A DNA stretch of 64,000 bases from Dugong dugon (GCA_030035585.1 CM057477.1:57579447-57643446), one strand, 5' to 3'; shown: positions 44,627-56,825, counted from the first letter of the stretch. Notes: generated by a model not told the origin, from the sequence alone. A program made the numbers and translations.

Positions 44627-46549
44627 CTTATCACATAAAATGGTGTTAATTCTAAACTAGAGAACTGGGTAAAGGATTATAGGCTTAGTGTATAGAATTT
44701 ACTTATTATGTGAGACTCATGCAATAAGTGAGACTTACTGAGTAAGATGGGAGACTTGCTCCAGCCCACATGCAACAAAAGTGGTTTCTTGAGTCAGTTT
44801 GAACACTGACCTGTTAGGACATGTAGGACATGTGTTGTTTTTGCCTTCCTAGCACCTAATTTTCTTTTGAGAAACCATCCCCTTCATCAGTCTCAATCCA
44901 TGATTGACCCCCCCTCTTGGTGCTAGGATGGCCATGTGACCCAGGTTTAGCCAAACTACAGCATTCCATTCTCCCAGCTACAGTGATTGATTCAAGTAGG
45001 TGCATGTGACCCAATCCAGGACAATCAGGACCATTGAATGTCAGATGCAGGATTATTGCTTCAGTTTCTAAGAAAGAGATATCTTTTTACCCTGGAGTTG
45101 CTGAGCTAAGAAGATGTAAGCTGGAATAGGAGACCACCAGTTTGGGAGTGCTTACCTGAGAGTAAAGCTAGCATTTTTCAAAGAAAATTTAAGATGAGAC
45201 TGAGTAATTCTATCCAGCCATGCCTCATCCTCCACTAAACTTTTCTTTTAGGTGAAATACAAAGATCCCCCTTTACGGTCAACTCAATTGATGTTGGATT
45301 CTTGTCACTTGCAACCTAAATAATCGTCACAATTTCCAAAATGGGGAAAGGAATTGTAAGTAATAGACTTTACAATGTGTGATTAGCTGAGGGGACCCAG
45401 GTAGGAAGTCAGATGAGAGATTGACCTGCATTCTTATTATGTGTTTGAACAGCTGCTGGTAAACTGCAACTCATATTTTGGGACTCATATCAGGTGTCTA
45501 TTAAAACCAGACAGTAGACTTAGAAGAGCTTATCTACATTTACACATAAAAGGAAATCTCCAAATGAAGACAGTCCCTCTGAAAGCAAAAAGAGAAGGAA
45601 ATATAATATCAATGTCCCTTTCTGACTGAGGCCAACAATCCAAGATGGCTGATGGTTGGCAATGTCGAGTTTTACAGGGCAGAAAAAGCAAAATTTTCTC
45701 CACCAAACTAAAGTTAGTGCTAGAAAACACAGGTAAGCAATAATCAAGGCGATAAGAGTGAGACTTCAAAGAACCTGAGCCACCCCATCCCTCCGAAATT
45801 CACCTTAAGTTGGACATAGCCAACTTAAAAAAAAATTACAATTATTCCATAATAAAAAGCTGTCCCCTAGGGTGTGACCTGAGGACAAAGAGGCATGTTA
45901 ACTGTGATCCCCTCCCCCAACCCAAGAAATTGTTTTGAATGTCCTGAAGGGGCCCGGGTGCAAGTCGTTTAGACTTGCGGAGCATGTAGGCCTGTTGCTA
46001 GGAGACAGAAATCCCTAGGCTGGGGAGTAAATTCAAACACTGTCTCCACCTCAGAACAAGAAGTTGATTAAATACAAATGGACATTAAACTTTAACTGGG
46101 CAAAAAAAAGGGACTGCAATTGCTGAATCTCCAATTAAAAAAAAGAAAAAAAAAGACCTGTTATCTTGGCAAAGCTCCTGGAACATCTTCTCTAATGCTC
46201 ACCTCAGATGTGGTCACAGAGGACAAAGGCCAAGAGAGACCATCCTCGTGACCAGAATAGGGTGAGGATAGATGGGCTGCCCTGGAAACACTTGCCTTAA
46301 TCAGGGTACAACGGAGTGTTTGCATCTTCTGGACAACAGGATACACTTACGTGCAATGGAACATGGCCATTGTCACCCTTTTCTGATGAGAGTTTTTAAT
46401 CGAAGTTATGCCATTAGATGTGTTGGGGAACGTTTATCACATAGGTTGTCAGAACATGCTTGACTGAGGAATGCAAATCTCTCCAAGACCTAACTTATTA
46501 CAGGATCTAGCAATTATGTCAGTTTTTGAGCTATCTTCCTTACGTTATC
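44627..46549. other. No recognised gene; possible old LTR remnants
   Basis: 44880-45240 ('gatggccatgtgacccaggtttagcc', 'gagttgctgagctaagaagatgtaagctgg') reads like an old LTR-type repeat, but I cannot name it. The rest shows nothing supportable. A poly-A-rich stretch lies at 46138-46155. Confidence 0.35.
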
Positions 46550-46846
46550 CTTGCTTTAGTTTCCGTCAAGTCATCTCCGACTCATGGCAACCTTACATAC
46601 CCAGACGTTGACTGATCTGTACCATCTTCATGATGATCTGTATGTTTGAGTCCATCGATGTAGCCATTGTGTCAATATCTCTTGGAGAGTGTCCCTCATT
46701 TCCGCTGACCCTCCTCTTTACCAAACATGATGTTCTTTTCTAATGATTGGTTTTTCCTGATGATGTATCCAAAGTCAGCATGCTGAAGTCTCGTCATCTT
46801 CGCTTCTAAGGAGCATCCTGGTTGTATTTCTTCTAAGACTGATTTG
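46550..46846 (-). mobile_element. RTE LINE 3' fragment, antisense
   Basis: The complement matches the RTE at 53456-54290: 'tttaccaaacatgatgttcttttctaatgattgg', 'gcttctaaggagcatcctggttg'. On the minus strand this is the end of the reverse transcriptase frame and the short 3' UTR. Confidence 0.88.
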
Positions 46847-47464
46847 TTTTTTCTTAAGGGAACTGGTTAATTCACCAACTGGTGGAAACAAAGAATGTCC
46901 TAATTAGCAAGGCCCAAGACGTGGGAGCAGAAAGACTATCTTTCCCCCTTCCCTCTAGCTCACCCTCCCCTGATAAACGCAACCTCTCCTGATAGGAAAC
47001 CTCTTGTGTCCAGCTGTACTTACCCTTTCCTTGTCTTTGTGTCTTCCTCAGCCATTGGATGTCTTTGTTGACTTATTTTGTGTCTGTAACACTGCTGTCA
47101 TCTGCAGATGAAGATTTCCATGCAGTCAACTCTTCCTTCTTCCCCAAACCCTCCTCCTGTCTTCTTTTCATCCAAGCTGACAAGTCCCCTCACACCCTAG
47201 AATGCACCTCTTATCTGATTCTCTTGTTCCTGGCTGCTTTATCTACGTCCCTTACTCAGGACAGCTGACAGCTTTACAAAATAGCTTCTGTCTCTCATGT
47301 ATTCCTCATCAAAGGAGCTTGGGGGAAGGGATTTAGGGTCCCTTATCATACTGAGAGAGCAGAGAAAGGCCTGACCAATGCAAAAACTGTGGAACAATTC
47401 TTCATCTGCTTGTTCTTTTTATTTCTGTATGGGCTTTTCAATTTCCTAGGTGAATTTAGTGAGG
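46847..47464. other. No recognised feature
   Basis: Pyrimidine-rich intergenic sequence; the 69-codon frame at 47059-47268 has no recognisable content. Confidence 0.4.
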
Positions 47465-47815
47465 GCAGTGGTGGTTTAGTAGAATTCTCTCCTTCCATGA
47501 AGGAGACTTGGGTTCAATTCCCAGTCAATTCACCTCACGTGCAACTACCATCCATCTGTCATTGGAGGCTTACATGTTGCTATGATGTTGAACAGGTTTC
47601 AGCGGAGCTTCCAGATTAAGATAGACTAGGAAGAAAGACCTGGTGATCTACTTCTAAAATCAGCCAATGAAACCTCTATAGATCACAGCAGTCCAATGTG
47701 CAAACAAAACCAATCATGGGGATGGCGCAGAACCAGGCAGTGTTTTGTTCTATTGTGCATGGGGTCACCATGAGTCGGGGTCAACTCAAGGGCAGCTAAC
47801 AACAGGTCAATTTAA
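47465..47815 (+). mobile_element. tRNA-Gly-headed SINE, sense
   Basis: Third copy of the composite: head 'gcagtggtggtttagtagaattctc', B box ggttcaattcc (a good match to the pol III consensus), body, and tail 'ggcagtgttttgttctattgtgcatggggtcaccatgagtcgg...gctaacaaca'. Confidence 0.88.
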
Positions 47816-48059
47816 CCATCAAATCCCTAGCTGTGATTGGGTGGCAGCAGTAGAATTCTCAAGGGTTCCTGTTTGCCTCCAGGATTTACTCCATTCTCCT
47901 TTAATAACCTCCGTAAACTTAATACCTATTAGTAATGTATTTGTTTGGTGGTGTGAAAACTGAAGAAAATATATGGAGTTGCATCTTACACAAAGGTTAA
48001 GTTTTGCATTTATGACAAGGCTTAAATATTGTATACATTTTAAGGGCCTATTAAATAAA

Positions 48060-48342
48060 AATTATTATTACATTATTCCCTGATCAAAAGCAATTGATTA
48101 TCTCCATAGCCCTAGAACAGGATGCAGCTTTAAGCCCTTCATCAATTCAGCCCTGCCTGTCTTCCCACTATGCACTGTCTTGCACTCCGTGGTTTATGCT
48201 ACAGCTGAACTAGACAGTATATTTCCCTAGAATTGGTTTATTCTTTCCCACCTCTGTGCTTTTGCACATGCCGTTCCCTGTGCCTGCGGTGCGGCTCTCT
48301 CTCCACCCTCTGTTTGTGCGGTTGAAAAGCCATGCATTCTTT
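48060..48342 (+). repeat. L2 LINE, first part
   Basis: 'cccacctctgtgcttttgcacatgccgttccctgtgcctg' is a hallmark of L2 near its 3' end. A hAT element interrupts it, and it resumes at 48515 (gagaagcatcctttcactgtgctaactcc). Confidence 0.75.
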
Positions 48343-48514
48343 AAAGCAGTGCTTTTCTAGCCTTTATGTGCCTGCAAGTCACATTGTTAAAACGCAGATT
48401 CTGATCCAGTAGGTCTACGGTGGGGCTTGGGATCCTGCATTTCTATCAAGCTTCTAGATAATGTCATTGCTGCACTGTCAGCGACTGCTTTTTGAAGAAC
48501 AGTGCTCTAGCGCT
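48343..48514 (+). mobile_element. MER58-like hAT-Charlie element
   Basis: Starts cagtgcttttctagccttta and ends near 'gaagaacagtgctc'. 'gttaaaacgcagattctgatccagtaggtc' and 'gggatcctgcatttctatcaagc' are characteristic of MER58-type elements. Confidence 0.75.
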
Positions 48515-48620
48515 TATTCAAAGATCAGCTCTTTAGAGAAGCATCCTTTCACTGTGCTAACTCCCCGCACTCTTATTAGATTTATCCCCCTTTATGCATT
48601 CTGCGTCACCTTAGAGCAAG
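48515..48620 (+). repeat. L2 LINE, second part
   Basis: Continues the L2 begun at 48060 after the hAT insertion. Confidence 0.65.
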
Positions 48621-48788
48621 AGTTCAGAATAAAATGATGATATAGCATAATTATTCTTGTAAGCTGAGTCATATACTTTACTATCATAAAAACAGTCCAT
48701 CATAATTTTATAAGCCACAACAGTGCCATGATGAAAGTGATTATTGTTTAATACGTGTGGTTCATTATGACTAGACTGGATAAGCTAG

Positions 48789-48994
48789 GGTGGCACAGTT
48801 ATTGTACTTGGCTGCTAATTGAAAGATTGGAGATTTGAGTCCACCCAGAGGTACCTCAGAAGAAAGGCCTGGCAACCTACTTCCGAAAAATCAGCCATCG
48901 AAAACCCAGTGGAGCACAGTTCTACTCCGACACATATTGGAATCACCAGGAATTGGAATTGACTCAATGGCAACTGGTTTGGTTTGATTTAATT
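48789..48994 (+). mobile_element. AfroSINE with 12-bp target duplication
   Basis: Sense copy ending 'gactcaatggcaactggtttgg', flanked by tggataagctag at 48777-48788 and 48995-49006. The first bases of the head are lost. Confidence 0.95.
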
Positions 48995-49094
48995 TGGATA
49001 AGCTAGCATTTCTGCATAGGGTTTCACTTAAAGGAGAACATTTATAAGAGACTCAGACCACGTATCTTGGGCAAGCACCTAGACATTGGATAGA

Positions 49095-49355
49095 GCAGTG
49101 TTAAAGAGTGAAGGTAGATGACTTGGGTTTGAATCCTAACGATGTGACTTTGGACAACTCACCTAAACACTCTAAGGCTCTATTTTTGTTTTTTTGGGTT
49201 TTTTTCCTCTTTAATAAAATAGTAATGATAGTACTGCTTTGCAGAACTATTCTAAGGTTTAAGGCAAGGAACAGATGTAAAGGAGACGGTGTTTATAAAG
49301 CACTTAGCACTGTGCCTGTGGCATAGTAAGTGCTCTGTAATAAATATGAACTTAT
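49095..49355 (+). repeat. MIR SINE, long copy
   Basis: 'gacttgggtttgaatcctaacgatgtgactttgg' through 'gcacttagcactgtgcctgtggcatagtaagtgctc' covers almost the whole MIR. Confidence 0.85.
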
Positions 49356-49689
49356 TGTTAGCTGGAGTGTCACAGCCATGAAAATTTTAACACAGCCTTT
49401 AGATTCCTTTAATCATTTTAAGGCTGCTCTTCAACCCCTCCACTGTGACTCCACTCCTCTTTTTAGAGTGAATAGTAGACACAAATACAGTCTGTAAGGG
49501 TTAATAATAATCAGTTACTGTCTCCTTCCTGTATGTTAAAGCTAAGACTCTGCCAATTCCAACACTAGAAACTGACATGAAGGATTACTAAAATACAGCC
49601 CGTAAGGTTACCACAGCAACCACTAGATGTCATCTTTAGAATGTCCCTCTGCTTCACATCCTGTTTGAGGGGGAGCTGTAAAGTATATA

Positions 49690-49964
49690 CAGTAAGTCTC
49701 TGGATTACGAACGTCTAACTTAAGGACAACTTGTACTTGCCCTTTAACGTTCTGTAAATTTGCCTTCACTTTGTAACGACTGAACCAACCCCTCCTCGCA
49801 CAAATTCTGCGTCACAATTGCCTTCACTTGCTGCACGGGAAGCTTTTAAATCACTGCTAAAGTAAGGCTAAATAAGAACCATATGCACCTGTCTGACTTA
49901 CGTACAAATTCGACTTAAAGACACACTTAGGAATAATTATTGTTCATAACCCGGGGACTGCCTG
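49690..49964. mobile_element. Tc1/mariner-Tigger-like MITE
   Basis: A 275-bp element with terminal inverted repeats: cagtaagtctctggattacg at the left, and at the right end the complement reads caggcagtccccgggttatg. It is flanked by TA on both sides (49688-49689, 49965-49966). No transposase frame is present. Assignment to the pogo/Tigger branch is inferred from TIR style. Confidence 0.75.
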
Positions 49965-50294
49965 TACACTTCCCCATCTACTAAATAATTTGGATCACAT
50001 GTAGTTTTAAAGAGTAATCATAACATTTATGAAACAACAAAGCAAGATATGCAACAGCAGCAAGTAGTATAAAATGCTCACTGTAAAGGCACAAGACTTC
50101 CTCAATACTCAATTTCTTCTTTTATCTTTAGTGAATCAAAATTATACTTGCTTTATTTTGGGAAGAGATTCTTTCTTTTGTTTTTATAGCTTTTTCCCTC
50201 CTCATAACCAATGAAAAACATAGGTGAAGTCCTGAACATTGTTTAGGAAAACATCTAATCCCATCATTCAACCATAATAGCTGTCGACATTTAC

Positions 50295-50383
50295 ATATAT
50301 ATTTATAAACATTGCATACATATATACACATAATATACGCATTTATATATATACATACAGAAATATATACACAAATATATACA
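50295..50383. repeat. AT-rich (TA/CA) simple repeat
   Basis: Degenerate atatat/acatat tract immediately left of the RTE fragment; a second tract lies on its other side at 51111-51245. Confidence 0.8.
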
Positions 50384-51118
50384 TTGTTGTATTGCTGTTA
50401 GGTGTCATCGAGACAGCTTCGACCCATAGTGACCCTATGTATAACAGTATGCACCATCCTCACAATTGTTGCTGTGTTTGAGCCCATTGTTGTAGTCACT
50501 GTTTCAACCCATTTCATTGAGGGCCTTCCTCTTTTTTACTGAGCCTCTATTTCACCAAGCATGATGTCCTTCTCCAGGGATTGGTCCTTCTTGATAATAT
50601 GTCCAAAGTAAGCAAGACAAAGTCTCACCATCCTTGCTTCTGAGAAGCACTCTGGCTGCATTTCTTCCAAGATAGACTCGTTCATTCTTCTGGCAGTCCA
50701 TGGTATATCCAATATTCTCTTCCAACACCATCATTCAAATATATCAATTCTTCTTCAGTCTTCCTTTTTTTTATTGTCCAGCTTTCACATGCATATGAGG
50801 CAATTGAAAATACCATAGCTTGGGTCAGGTCATTATCAAAGTGACATCTTTGCTTTTTAAGATTTTCAAGAGGTCTTTTGCAGCAAATTTGCCCAATGCA
50901 ATACATTGATTTCTTGGCTGCTGCTTTCACAGGCGTTGATTGTGCAGCCAAATACAACGAAATCCTTGGCAACTTCAATGTTTTCTCCATTCATCATGAC
51001 GTTGCTTATTGGTCCAGTTGTGAGGATTTTTGTTTTCTTTATGTTGAGGTGTAATCCATAGAGAAGGCTGTAGTCCTGGATCTTCATCACCAAGTGCTTC
51101 GAGTCATCTTCACTATAT
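50384..51118 (-). mobile_element. RTE LINE, 5'-truncated, antisense
   Basis: Minus-strand frames encode the end of an RTE reverse transcriptase: DYSLLYGLHLNIKKTKILTT, ATINACES-type segments, then SYACESWTIKK (RTE and BovB proteins share this YGCESWTIKK-like motif near the C-terminus). A frameshift lies near 50870 and a stop at 50682. The 3' end (left) carries the short RTE tail near 'tgctgttaggtgtcatcgag'. Confidence 0.88.
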
Positions 51119-51325
51119 ACGTATATATATACATATATATATACACATATATAACAAAAATTATATTTGTAAATATTGTGTATATTTTCTTTCATTATAT
51201 GCAAATATATACAGATACACATATATGTATATGTGCATATATAAAATGATATTTGTAAATATTATTTACACTTTGCTTATATTATGTTTTGGATATAGCC
51301 TATTTTCTTTCCTGTTAGCCTTATA

Positions 51326-51497
51326 CAGTAATACCTGTGAAAGCCAGCACCTGTATAAAGCGGAAACCTGTCAGAGAAGGAAAACTCACTGAGTGTTTAT
51401 GAGGTAGGATTCTTACTAAGAGTGATAGAAAAGTGCTGGGCACCCTGTCAAAGGCGGAAAACTTGCGAGACCAGGAAAAACAAGGCAGGCTTCACTG
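51326..51497. mobile_element. Small TIR DNA transposon (MITE)
   Basis: 172 bp with short inverted ends (cagtaatacctg at the left; complement of the right end cagtgaagcctg) and TA on both sides (51324-51325, 51498-51499). The inside ('gtataaagcggaaacctgtcagag') is non-coding. A mariner/Tigger-type origin is inferred. Confidence 0.65.
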
Positions 51498-51499
51498 TA

Positions 51500-51939
51500 G
51501 CTGCTTGGTATAATACCATAGGCAAATACTGCAACGTAACATCCCTCTGCTGCTGGACATTGTATTTGTTAGGATTAGGTTGGTTATCTGTGACAGGAAA
51601 ATTCAAATACAGTGACTTAATCTAGATTGAAGCTTATTTTCTTTGCATGGTGGTCCCCACAGTTCCAGGACCCAAACGCATGGTGTCTTGCTGCTCCATC
51701 ATCCTCAAGTCCCAAAATGTCTGGTTTAGCTCCAGCCATTACATTCATTATCCATTAAGCCAGAAGGAAAGAGGTTAAATAAAGTAGGCTTCTTTTAGAG
51801 GATGTCTCAGAAGACACACACAACACTTCCAATGGCCACAAATTAGCTGTAAGAGAGGTTGAAGTGTGAAATCCTTTACTGAGCTGCCGTGTACCCATCT
51901 ACCAAAATCCTCATTGCTAAAGAAGAAAATATCAGATAA
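51500..51939. other. No recognised feature
   Basis: Intergenic sequence without a supportable feature. Confidence 0.4.
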
Positions 51940-52210
51940 TGGAAGAAAAACAGTCTCTAACCCAGACGTTTGGCTTTTTTTCCGTTTTTGATATTGTTAA
52001 TAATGGGGTAATGAATATCCTTGTGCATACAGTTGTACACACATCTCCGATTATTTCCTTGCAATAAATTTCCAGAATGTGAATTATTCAGTCCAAGGAT
52101 GCACCAGATTTTAAGAGTTTTGGTACCTATTGCCAAACTGCCCTCCAGAAATATTGTACTAGTTTTTGCTCACATCAGCAGTACAAGTTGGGGAGAGAAA
52201 ACATTATTAT
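51940..52210 (-). repeat. Old L1-type fragment, antisense
   Basis: 'gattatttccttgcaataaatttccagaatgtgaatt' and 'attgccaaactgccctccagaaatattgtac' are ORF2 C-terminal L1/HAL1 sequence on the minus strand. Confidence 0.65.
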
Positions 52211-52444
52211 AAGATTCAATTTAATTTGACTGTTCAAAGATTCCACACCGCCTGCAAGGAAGATAAAGATCCCCACTTCTCTAGAAAGCTAGCAATTGAG
52301 AAGTTTTCAGAAAAAACTCAGTGCCAACTGAAAAAGCTTTTTTCTATCTAATAACATCAAAAGAAATGCAATTTAAAGTGCAGCAATGAAAAGGACATTG
52401 TTTGCTTTGGTTATTGAAAATATTTTTAAAAGGTTGCATGAAAA

Positions 52445-52640
52445 GAGAAATAGCAGAATAGAGTGGAAAGAGCATTGGATTTACTGCCAAAATATCTGGA
52501 TTCAAATCCCAGCTTCCCACCTACTATGACTGAGGGCAAGCTATTTGATCTCTTAGTCTCAATTTCTTTAATATAAAAATGGGGCAATTAATGCCTCTTT
52601 TATCTACTTTTGAAAGTTTAAATCTGGTATGTAAAAAAGG
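52445..52640 (+). repeat. MIR SINE
   Basis: 'gtggaaagagcattggatttactgcc...ggattcaaatcccagcttcccacc' and 'ctcaatttctttaatataaaaatggggc' mark a long MIR. Confidence 0.88.
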
Positions 52641-52844
52641 TTAATAATAGTTATATTTCAGTTGAAACTTGCACTCTCCTTGAGTTTTATGATATTGCTA
52701 GTCAATATTTTATATCCTTCACAACTGGTTGTACATGAGTAATAAGTTACTTTTCTTCAATAAAAATGGGCTATTCAATAAAGCATACCTCAAGGCTTTG
52801 TTTTTGTTGCTGTTGCTGTTTTGTTATTTTTCTCAATAAAGGAT

Positions 52845-53455
52845 TTTCTTTTTTTAATCAACAGTACTTAAGTATCATTTACATACAACAGAAATGCACA
52901 CATTTTAAGTGTACAGTTCCATGAGTTTTCACAAATGTATAGACCATAAAACCACAGCCTCAGTCACGATGTAGAATATTCCCACCACCCTAGAGAGTTC
53001 TGTCAGTGCCATTTTGCAGTCAGTTCTGCTCCAAAAAAAACCCCATCTGAACTTTATCATTATACATTACTTTCACCTGTTCTCAAATTTCCTATAAACG
53101 GAATCATATGTGTGCCTTTTGTGTCTGTCTTCTTTCATGCAATATTATGTTTTTGAGATTTGTCCATGCTGTTCCATTGTTTTGTGTTTGTGTTTCTTGC
53201 TGAGCAGTATTCCATTGTATGACTATATTACCCTTTGTAAATCATTCACTTGTTATTGAACATTCGAGTTGTTTACAGGTTTTGGTTATTATGAATAGAG
53301 CTGCTATGAGCATGAGTGTACAAGTCTTTTTGCAGACGTGTTCATTTTGAGGGTAGGGGTAAATACCTATGAGTGCAATTGCTGGGTTATAGAGTAAGTG
53401 CATTTTTTATTTTATAAGAAACTATGAAACTATTTTCCATAATGGTTGTGCCATT
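52845..53455 (-). mobile_element. Old L1, antisense, first block
   Basis: L1 3' region on the minus strand ('ttgctgagcagtattccattgtatgac', 'taatggttgtgccatttt'). It is interrupted at 53456 by an RTE and a SINE and resumes at about 54482. Divergence is high, so this is an L1M-type element. Confidence 0.85.
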
Positions 53456-54290
53456 TTAGAAGCTGGTCTATATGAAGAAGAATGGGGCATCAGGATTGGA
53501 GGAAGACATATTAACAACTTGCATTACGGAGAGGACACAACCTTGCTTGCTGAAAGTGAAGAGGACTTGAAGCACTTACTGATGAATTTCAAAGACCACA
53601 GCCTTCAGTATGGATTACACCTCATACAAAGAAAACAAAAATCCTCACAACTGGACCAATAAGCAACATCATGATAAATAGAGAAAAGACTGAAATTATC
53701 AAGGATTTCATTTTACTTGGATCCGTAATCAACACCCATGGAAGCAGCAGTCAAGAAATCAAAACACGCATCGCATCGGGCAAATCTGCTGCAAACGATC
53801 TCTTTAAAGTGTGGAAAAGCAAAGGTGTCACCTTTAAGACTAAGGTGCACCTGACCCAAGCCGTGATATTTTCAATCACATCAGATGCATGCAAAAGCTG
53901 GACAATGAATAAGGAAGACCGAAGAAGAATTGATGCCTTTGAATTGCAGTGTTGGTGAAGAATATTGAATATACCATGGACTGCCAAAAGAACGAACAAA
54001 CCTGTCTTGGAAGAAGTACAACCAGAATGCTCCTTAGAAGCAAGGATGACAAGACTACATCTTACATACTTTGGACATGTTGTCAGGAAGGGTCAGTCCT
54101 TGGAGAAGGACATCATGGTTGGTAAAGAGGAAGACCCTCAAGTAGATGGAGTGAGACAGTGGCAGCAACGATGGGCTCAAGCATAACACCGATTGTGAGC
54201 ATGGCACAGGACCGGGTAGTGTTTCGTTCGGTGGTGCATAGGGCCGCTATGAGTCAGAACCAACTTGGCAGCGCCTAACAACAACTCTGT
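53456..54290 (+). mobile_element. RTE LINE, 5'-truncated, sense, nested in old L1
   Basis: The frame 53671-53958 encodes the RTE reverse transcriptase C-terminal region (LGSVINTHGSSSQEIKTRIA, then ACKSWTMNKEDRRRIDAFEL), with TGA at 53956-53958. A second piece continues at 53965 (NIPWTAKRTNKPVLEEV, LTYFGHVVRKGQSLEKDIM) to a stop at 54184. The layout matches BovB/RTE proteins. The 3' tail 'gggtagtgtttcgttcggtggtgcatagggccgctatgagtc...taacaacaac' is shared with the local SINEs. Confidence 0.92.
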
Positions 54291-54301
54291 GTGTGAAGTG
54301 G

Positions 54302-54481
54302 AGCTCTGGTGGCGCAGTTGTTAAAAGTTCGGCTGCTACCCAAAAGGTCGGCATTTCGAATCCACCAGCCGCTCCTTGGAAACCCCACGGGGCAGTTCTT
54401 CTCATTCCTGTGGGATCACTATGAGTCTGAACTGACTGACAGCAAAGGGTTAGGGTTTTTTGTTTTTTGTTTTTTAGTTAG
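54302..54481 (+). mobile_element. AfroSINE with 11-bp target duplication
   Basis: Sense copy with preserved A box (gtggcgcagttgttaaaagt) and B box 'gcatttcgaatcc', a tail with (ttttgt)n, and the perfect repeat gtgtgaagtgg at 54291-54301 and 54482-54492. Confidence 0.95.
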
Positions 54482-56360
54482 GTGTGAAGTGGTATCTCAC
54501 TGTGTCTGTAATATGCATTTTCTTGAAAAATAATGATGTTGAGCATCTTTTCATAACTTTAATGGTCATTTTATGTTTTCTAATTGTGCAGTGTTTGTCA
54601 AGTTTTTTCCCCATTTTAATAGATTCGTTGTCTTATTATTAAGATGTAAGAGTTCTTTGTATATTTTCTTTTGTGAAGTATTACGTCTTTTTCCCATTTT
54701 TATGGGTTGATTGTATTCTTACTGTTTAGTTGTAAAACTTCTTTGTATATTCTAATTACAAATTCTTTTTCAGATACATGTGTTGTGAAAATTTTTCCCA
54801 GTCTATGGCATTTCTTCTAATTTTCTTCATGGTATATTTTGAAGGGCAGAGGTTTTTAATTTTGATGAAGTCCAAATTATCATTATTTCCTTTTATGATT
54901 AATGCTTTTTGTACCCTATCTGGGAAATCTTGGTCTATCCTAAGATTTCACAGATTTTTTTCCACCTTATCTTCTAGAAGTTTTATAGATATAGATTTTT
55001 TCCACCTTATAGAAGTTTTATAGTTTTAGCTTTGACATCTCGATCTATGATCCATTTCAAATTAATCTTTCTGTATAGTATAGAGCAGGGATTTAATTTT
55101 GTTTTTTCTCATATCCCGTTGTTCCAGTGTCATTTGTTGAAAAGACTATTGCTGTCCCATTGAATTACCTTGTTGCCTTTGTCAGAATGGACTGATTGTA
55201 TATGTGTGAGTCTATTTCTGAATTCTCTATTCTGTTCCATTGATTTTTTTGTCTACATTTATGCCGGTTCTACATTGTCTTAATTACTATGGCATTTACA
55301 GGAAGTGATAAAATCAAGTAGTGTAAGTTATCCGATTTTTTAAAATCTTTTTCAAAACGATTTTGACTATTCTAGATCTTTTGTATTTTCATGTAAATGT
55401 TAGAATCAACTTTTAACTTCTAAAAAAAATGACTACTGGAATTTCTGTTGGAATTGAATGTATATTTAAATTGGGAAAAATAAAACATTTTAACATAGTG
55501 TGTATCCCAAGCCATAAAGAAGTATATCTCTTTGTTTATTTAGAACTCTCAAAATTTTTCTCAGGAATGTTATTGTTTTTAATGCACAAGCCTTTCATGC
55601 GTTTTTTTTTTTTTACGTTTATTTTAAAGTATTTTATGTCTTTTGATACTATCCTAAACACTGTTTTTAAGTCTATTTTATAATTGTTTGTTGTTAATAT
55701 GTAGAAATACAGTTTTTTTTTCCACATGGATCTTTTATCCAGATGCATTGCAAAATTAACTCATTAATTCCAATAATTTGTTTTTGGTGGACTCCTTGGG
55801 CTTTTCTACACAAATAATCATGTCATTTGTGAATAGAGACAGTCTTATTTCTTCCTTTTCAATCTTCACCCCTTTTATTCCTTTTTCTTGCTTTATTTCA
55901 CTTTATTTTCAGTACACTACTGAATAGAAGTAGTGAGAGCGATTATCTTTGCCATATTCCCCATCTTGGGAAAAAGCATTCTCCATTAACTATGATGTTG
56001 TTGTAAATATATTGAAAATACTTTTTATCATTTTAAAAAGTTTCCTTCTCTTCCTCTTTTGTTAAGGAATTTAATCACACATATGTGTTGAATTTTATTG
56101 AACGTTTTTTCTGCATCTATTGAGAAAATGATATGATTCTTCTCCTTTATTTTGTTAGAGTGATTAATTATATATTGATTTTCATGTGATAAGCATGTGA
56201 AAATCAATATATATAATTAATATATTCTTGTATTCCTGGGATCAAACCCCTTTGTCAATATCTTAGATATGGCTGATTTTGATTTTCCAAAATTTTGATA
56301 TTTACATTTATGTTAATGAGGGATATTAGTTTATAATTTATCTTTTTGTAATGTCTCTGA
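54482..56360 (-). mobile_element. Old L1, antisense, second block
   Basis: Continues the L1 of 52845: 'aagtggtatctcactgtgtctgtaat', 'cccattgaattaccttgttgcctttgtcag', 'attctgttccattgat', ending in the reverse-transcriptase region ('gcatctattgagaaaatgatatgattcttctcc'). No usable frame remains. A palindrome at 56163-56222 lies inside. Confidence 0.85.
56163..56222. repeat. Near-perfect inverted repeat
   Basis: attaattatatattgatttt on the left pairs with aaaatcaatatatataatta on the right, with arms of about 22-24 bases, a two-base bulge and a spacer of roughly 12 bases. It could form a strong AT-rich hairpin or cruciform. Confidence 0.8.
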
Positions 56361-56825
56361 CAAGAAGTTCAATTACTGGCTGGCAAATTTGAACTTGTTA
56401 GCCTATGTTTTAGAATGTAGAAAGCCCTAGATGTTTCTCAATTCCCTCTAACTTAGTGGACTCAACCTCCAAATTCTGTGCCTCTGCAGCTCTTATATCG
56501 AAGCTTGGTTTAGGCTTTAATAGGATGGGCCTTACCAGAGTGTGACACCTTCTCCCCCACCTGGTAATCATTGGTTGCCAGGCTGTTGCAAACTGCTACA
56601 GAAGGTCCCCATAGTGGAGTCTGCTCCCATAGCCAGCACTCTACCTGGATACCTGTGCACCCCATACCTCAGGCCTGTGAAACCAATAGAACAGACCTCC
56701 CTGTGGATCAGTTTGAGTCTGTCTTCTCCCACTTACACTTGGTGCTGAGGACTGCTGACCGAAGCCGCTCTGTGCTAGGAAGCAGGCATCTAGAGTGGAG
56801 GCTACACCCACAGCCAGCCTACCAT
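56361..56825. other. No recognised feature
   Basis: GC-richer intergenic sequence. The 101-codon frame at 56571-56876 runs into a SINE tail and has no domain. Confidence 0.4.
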
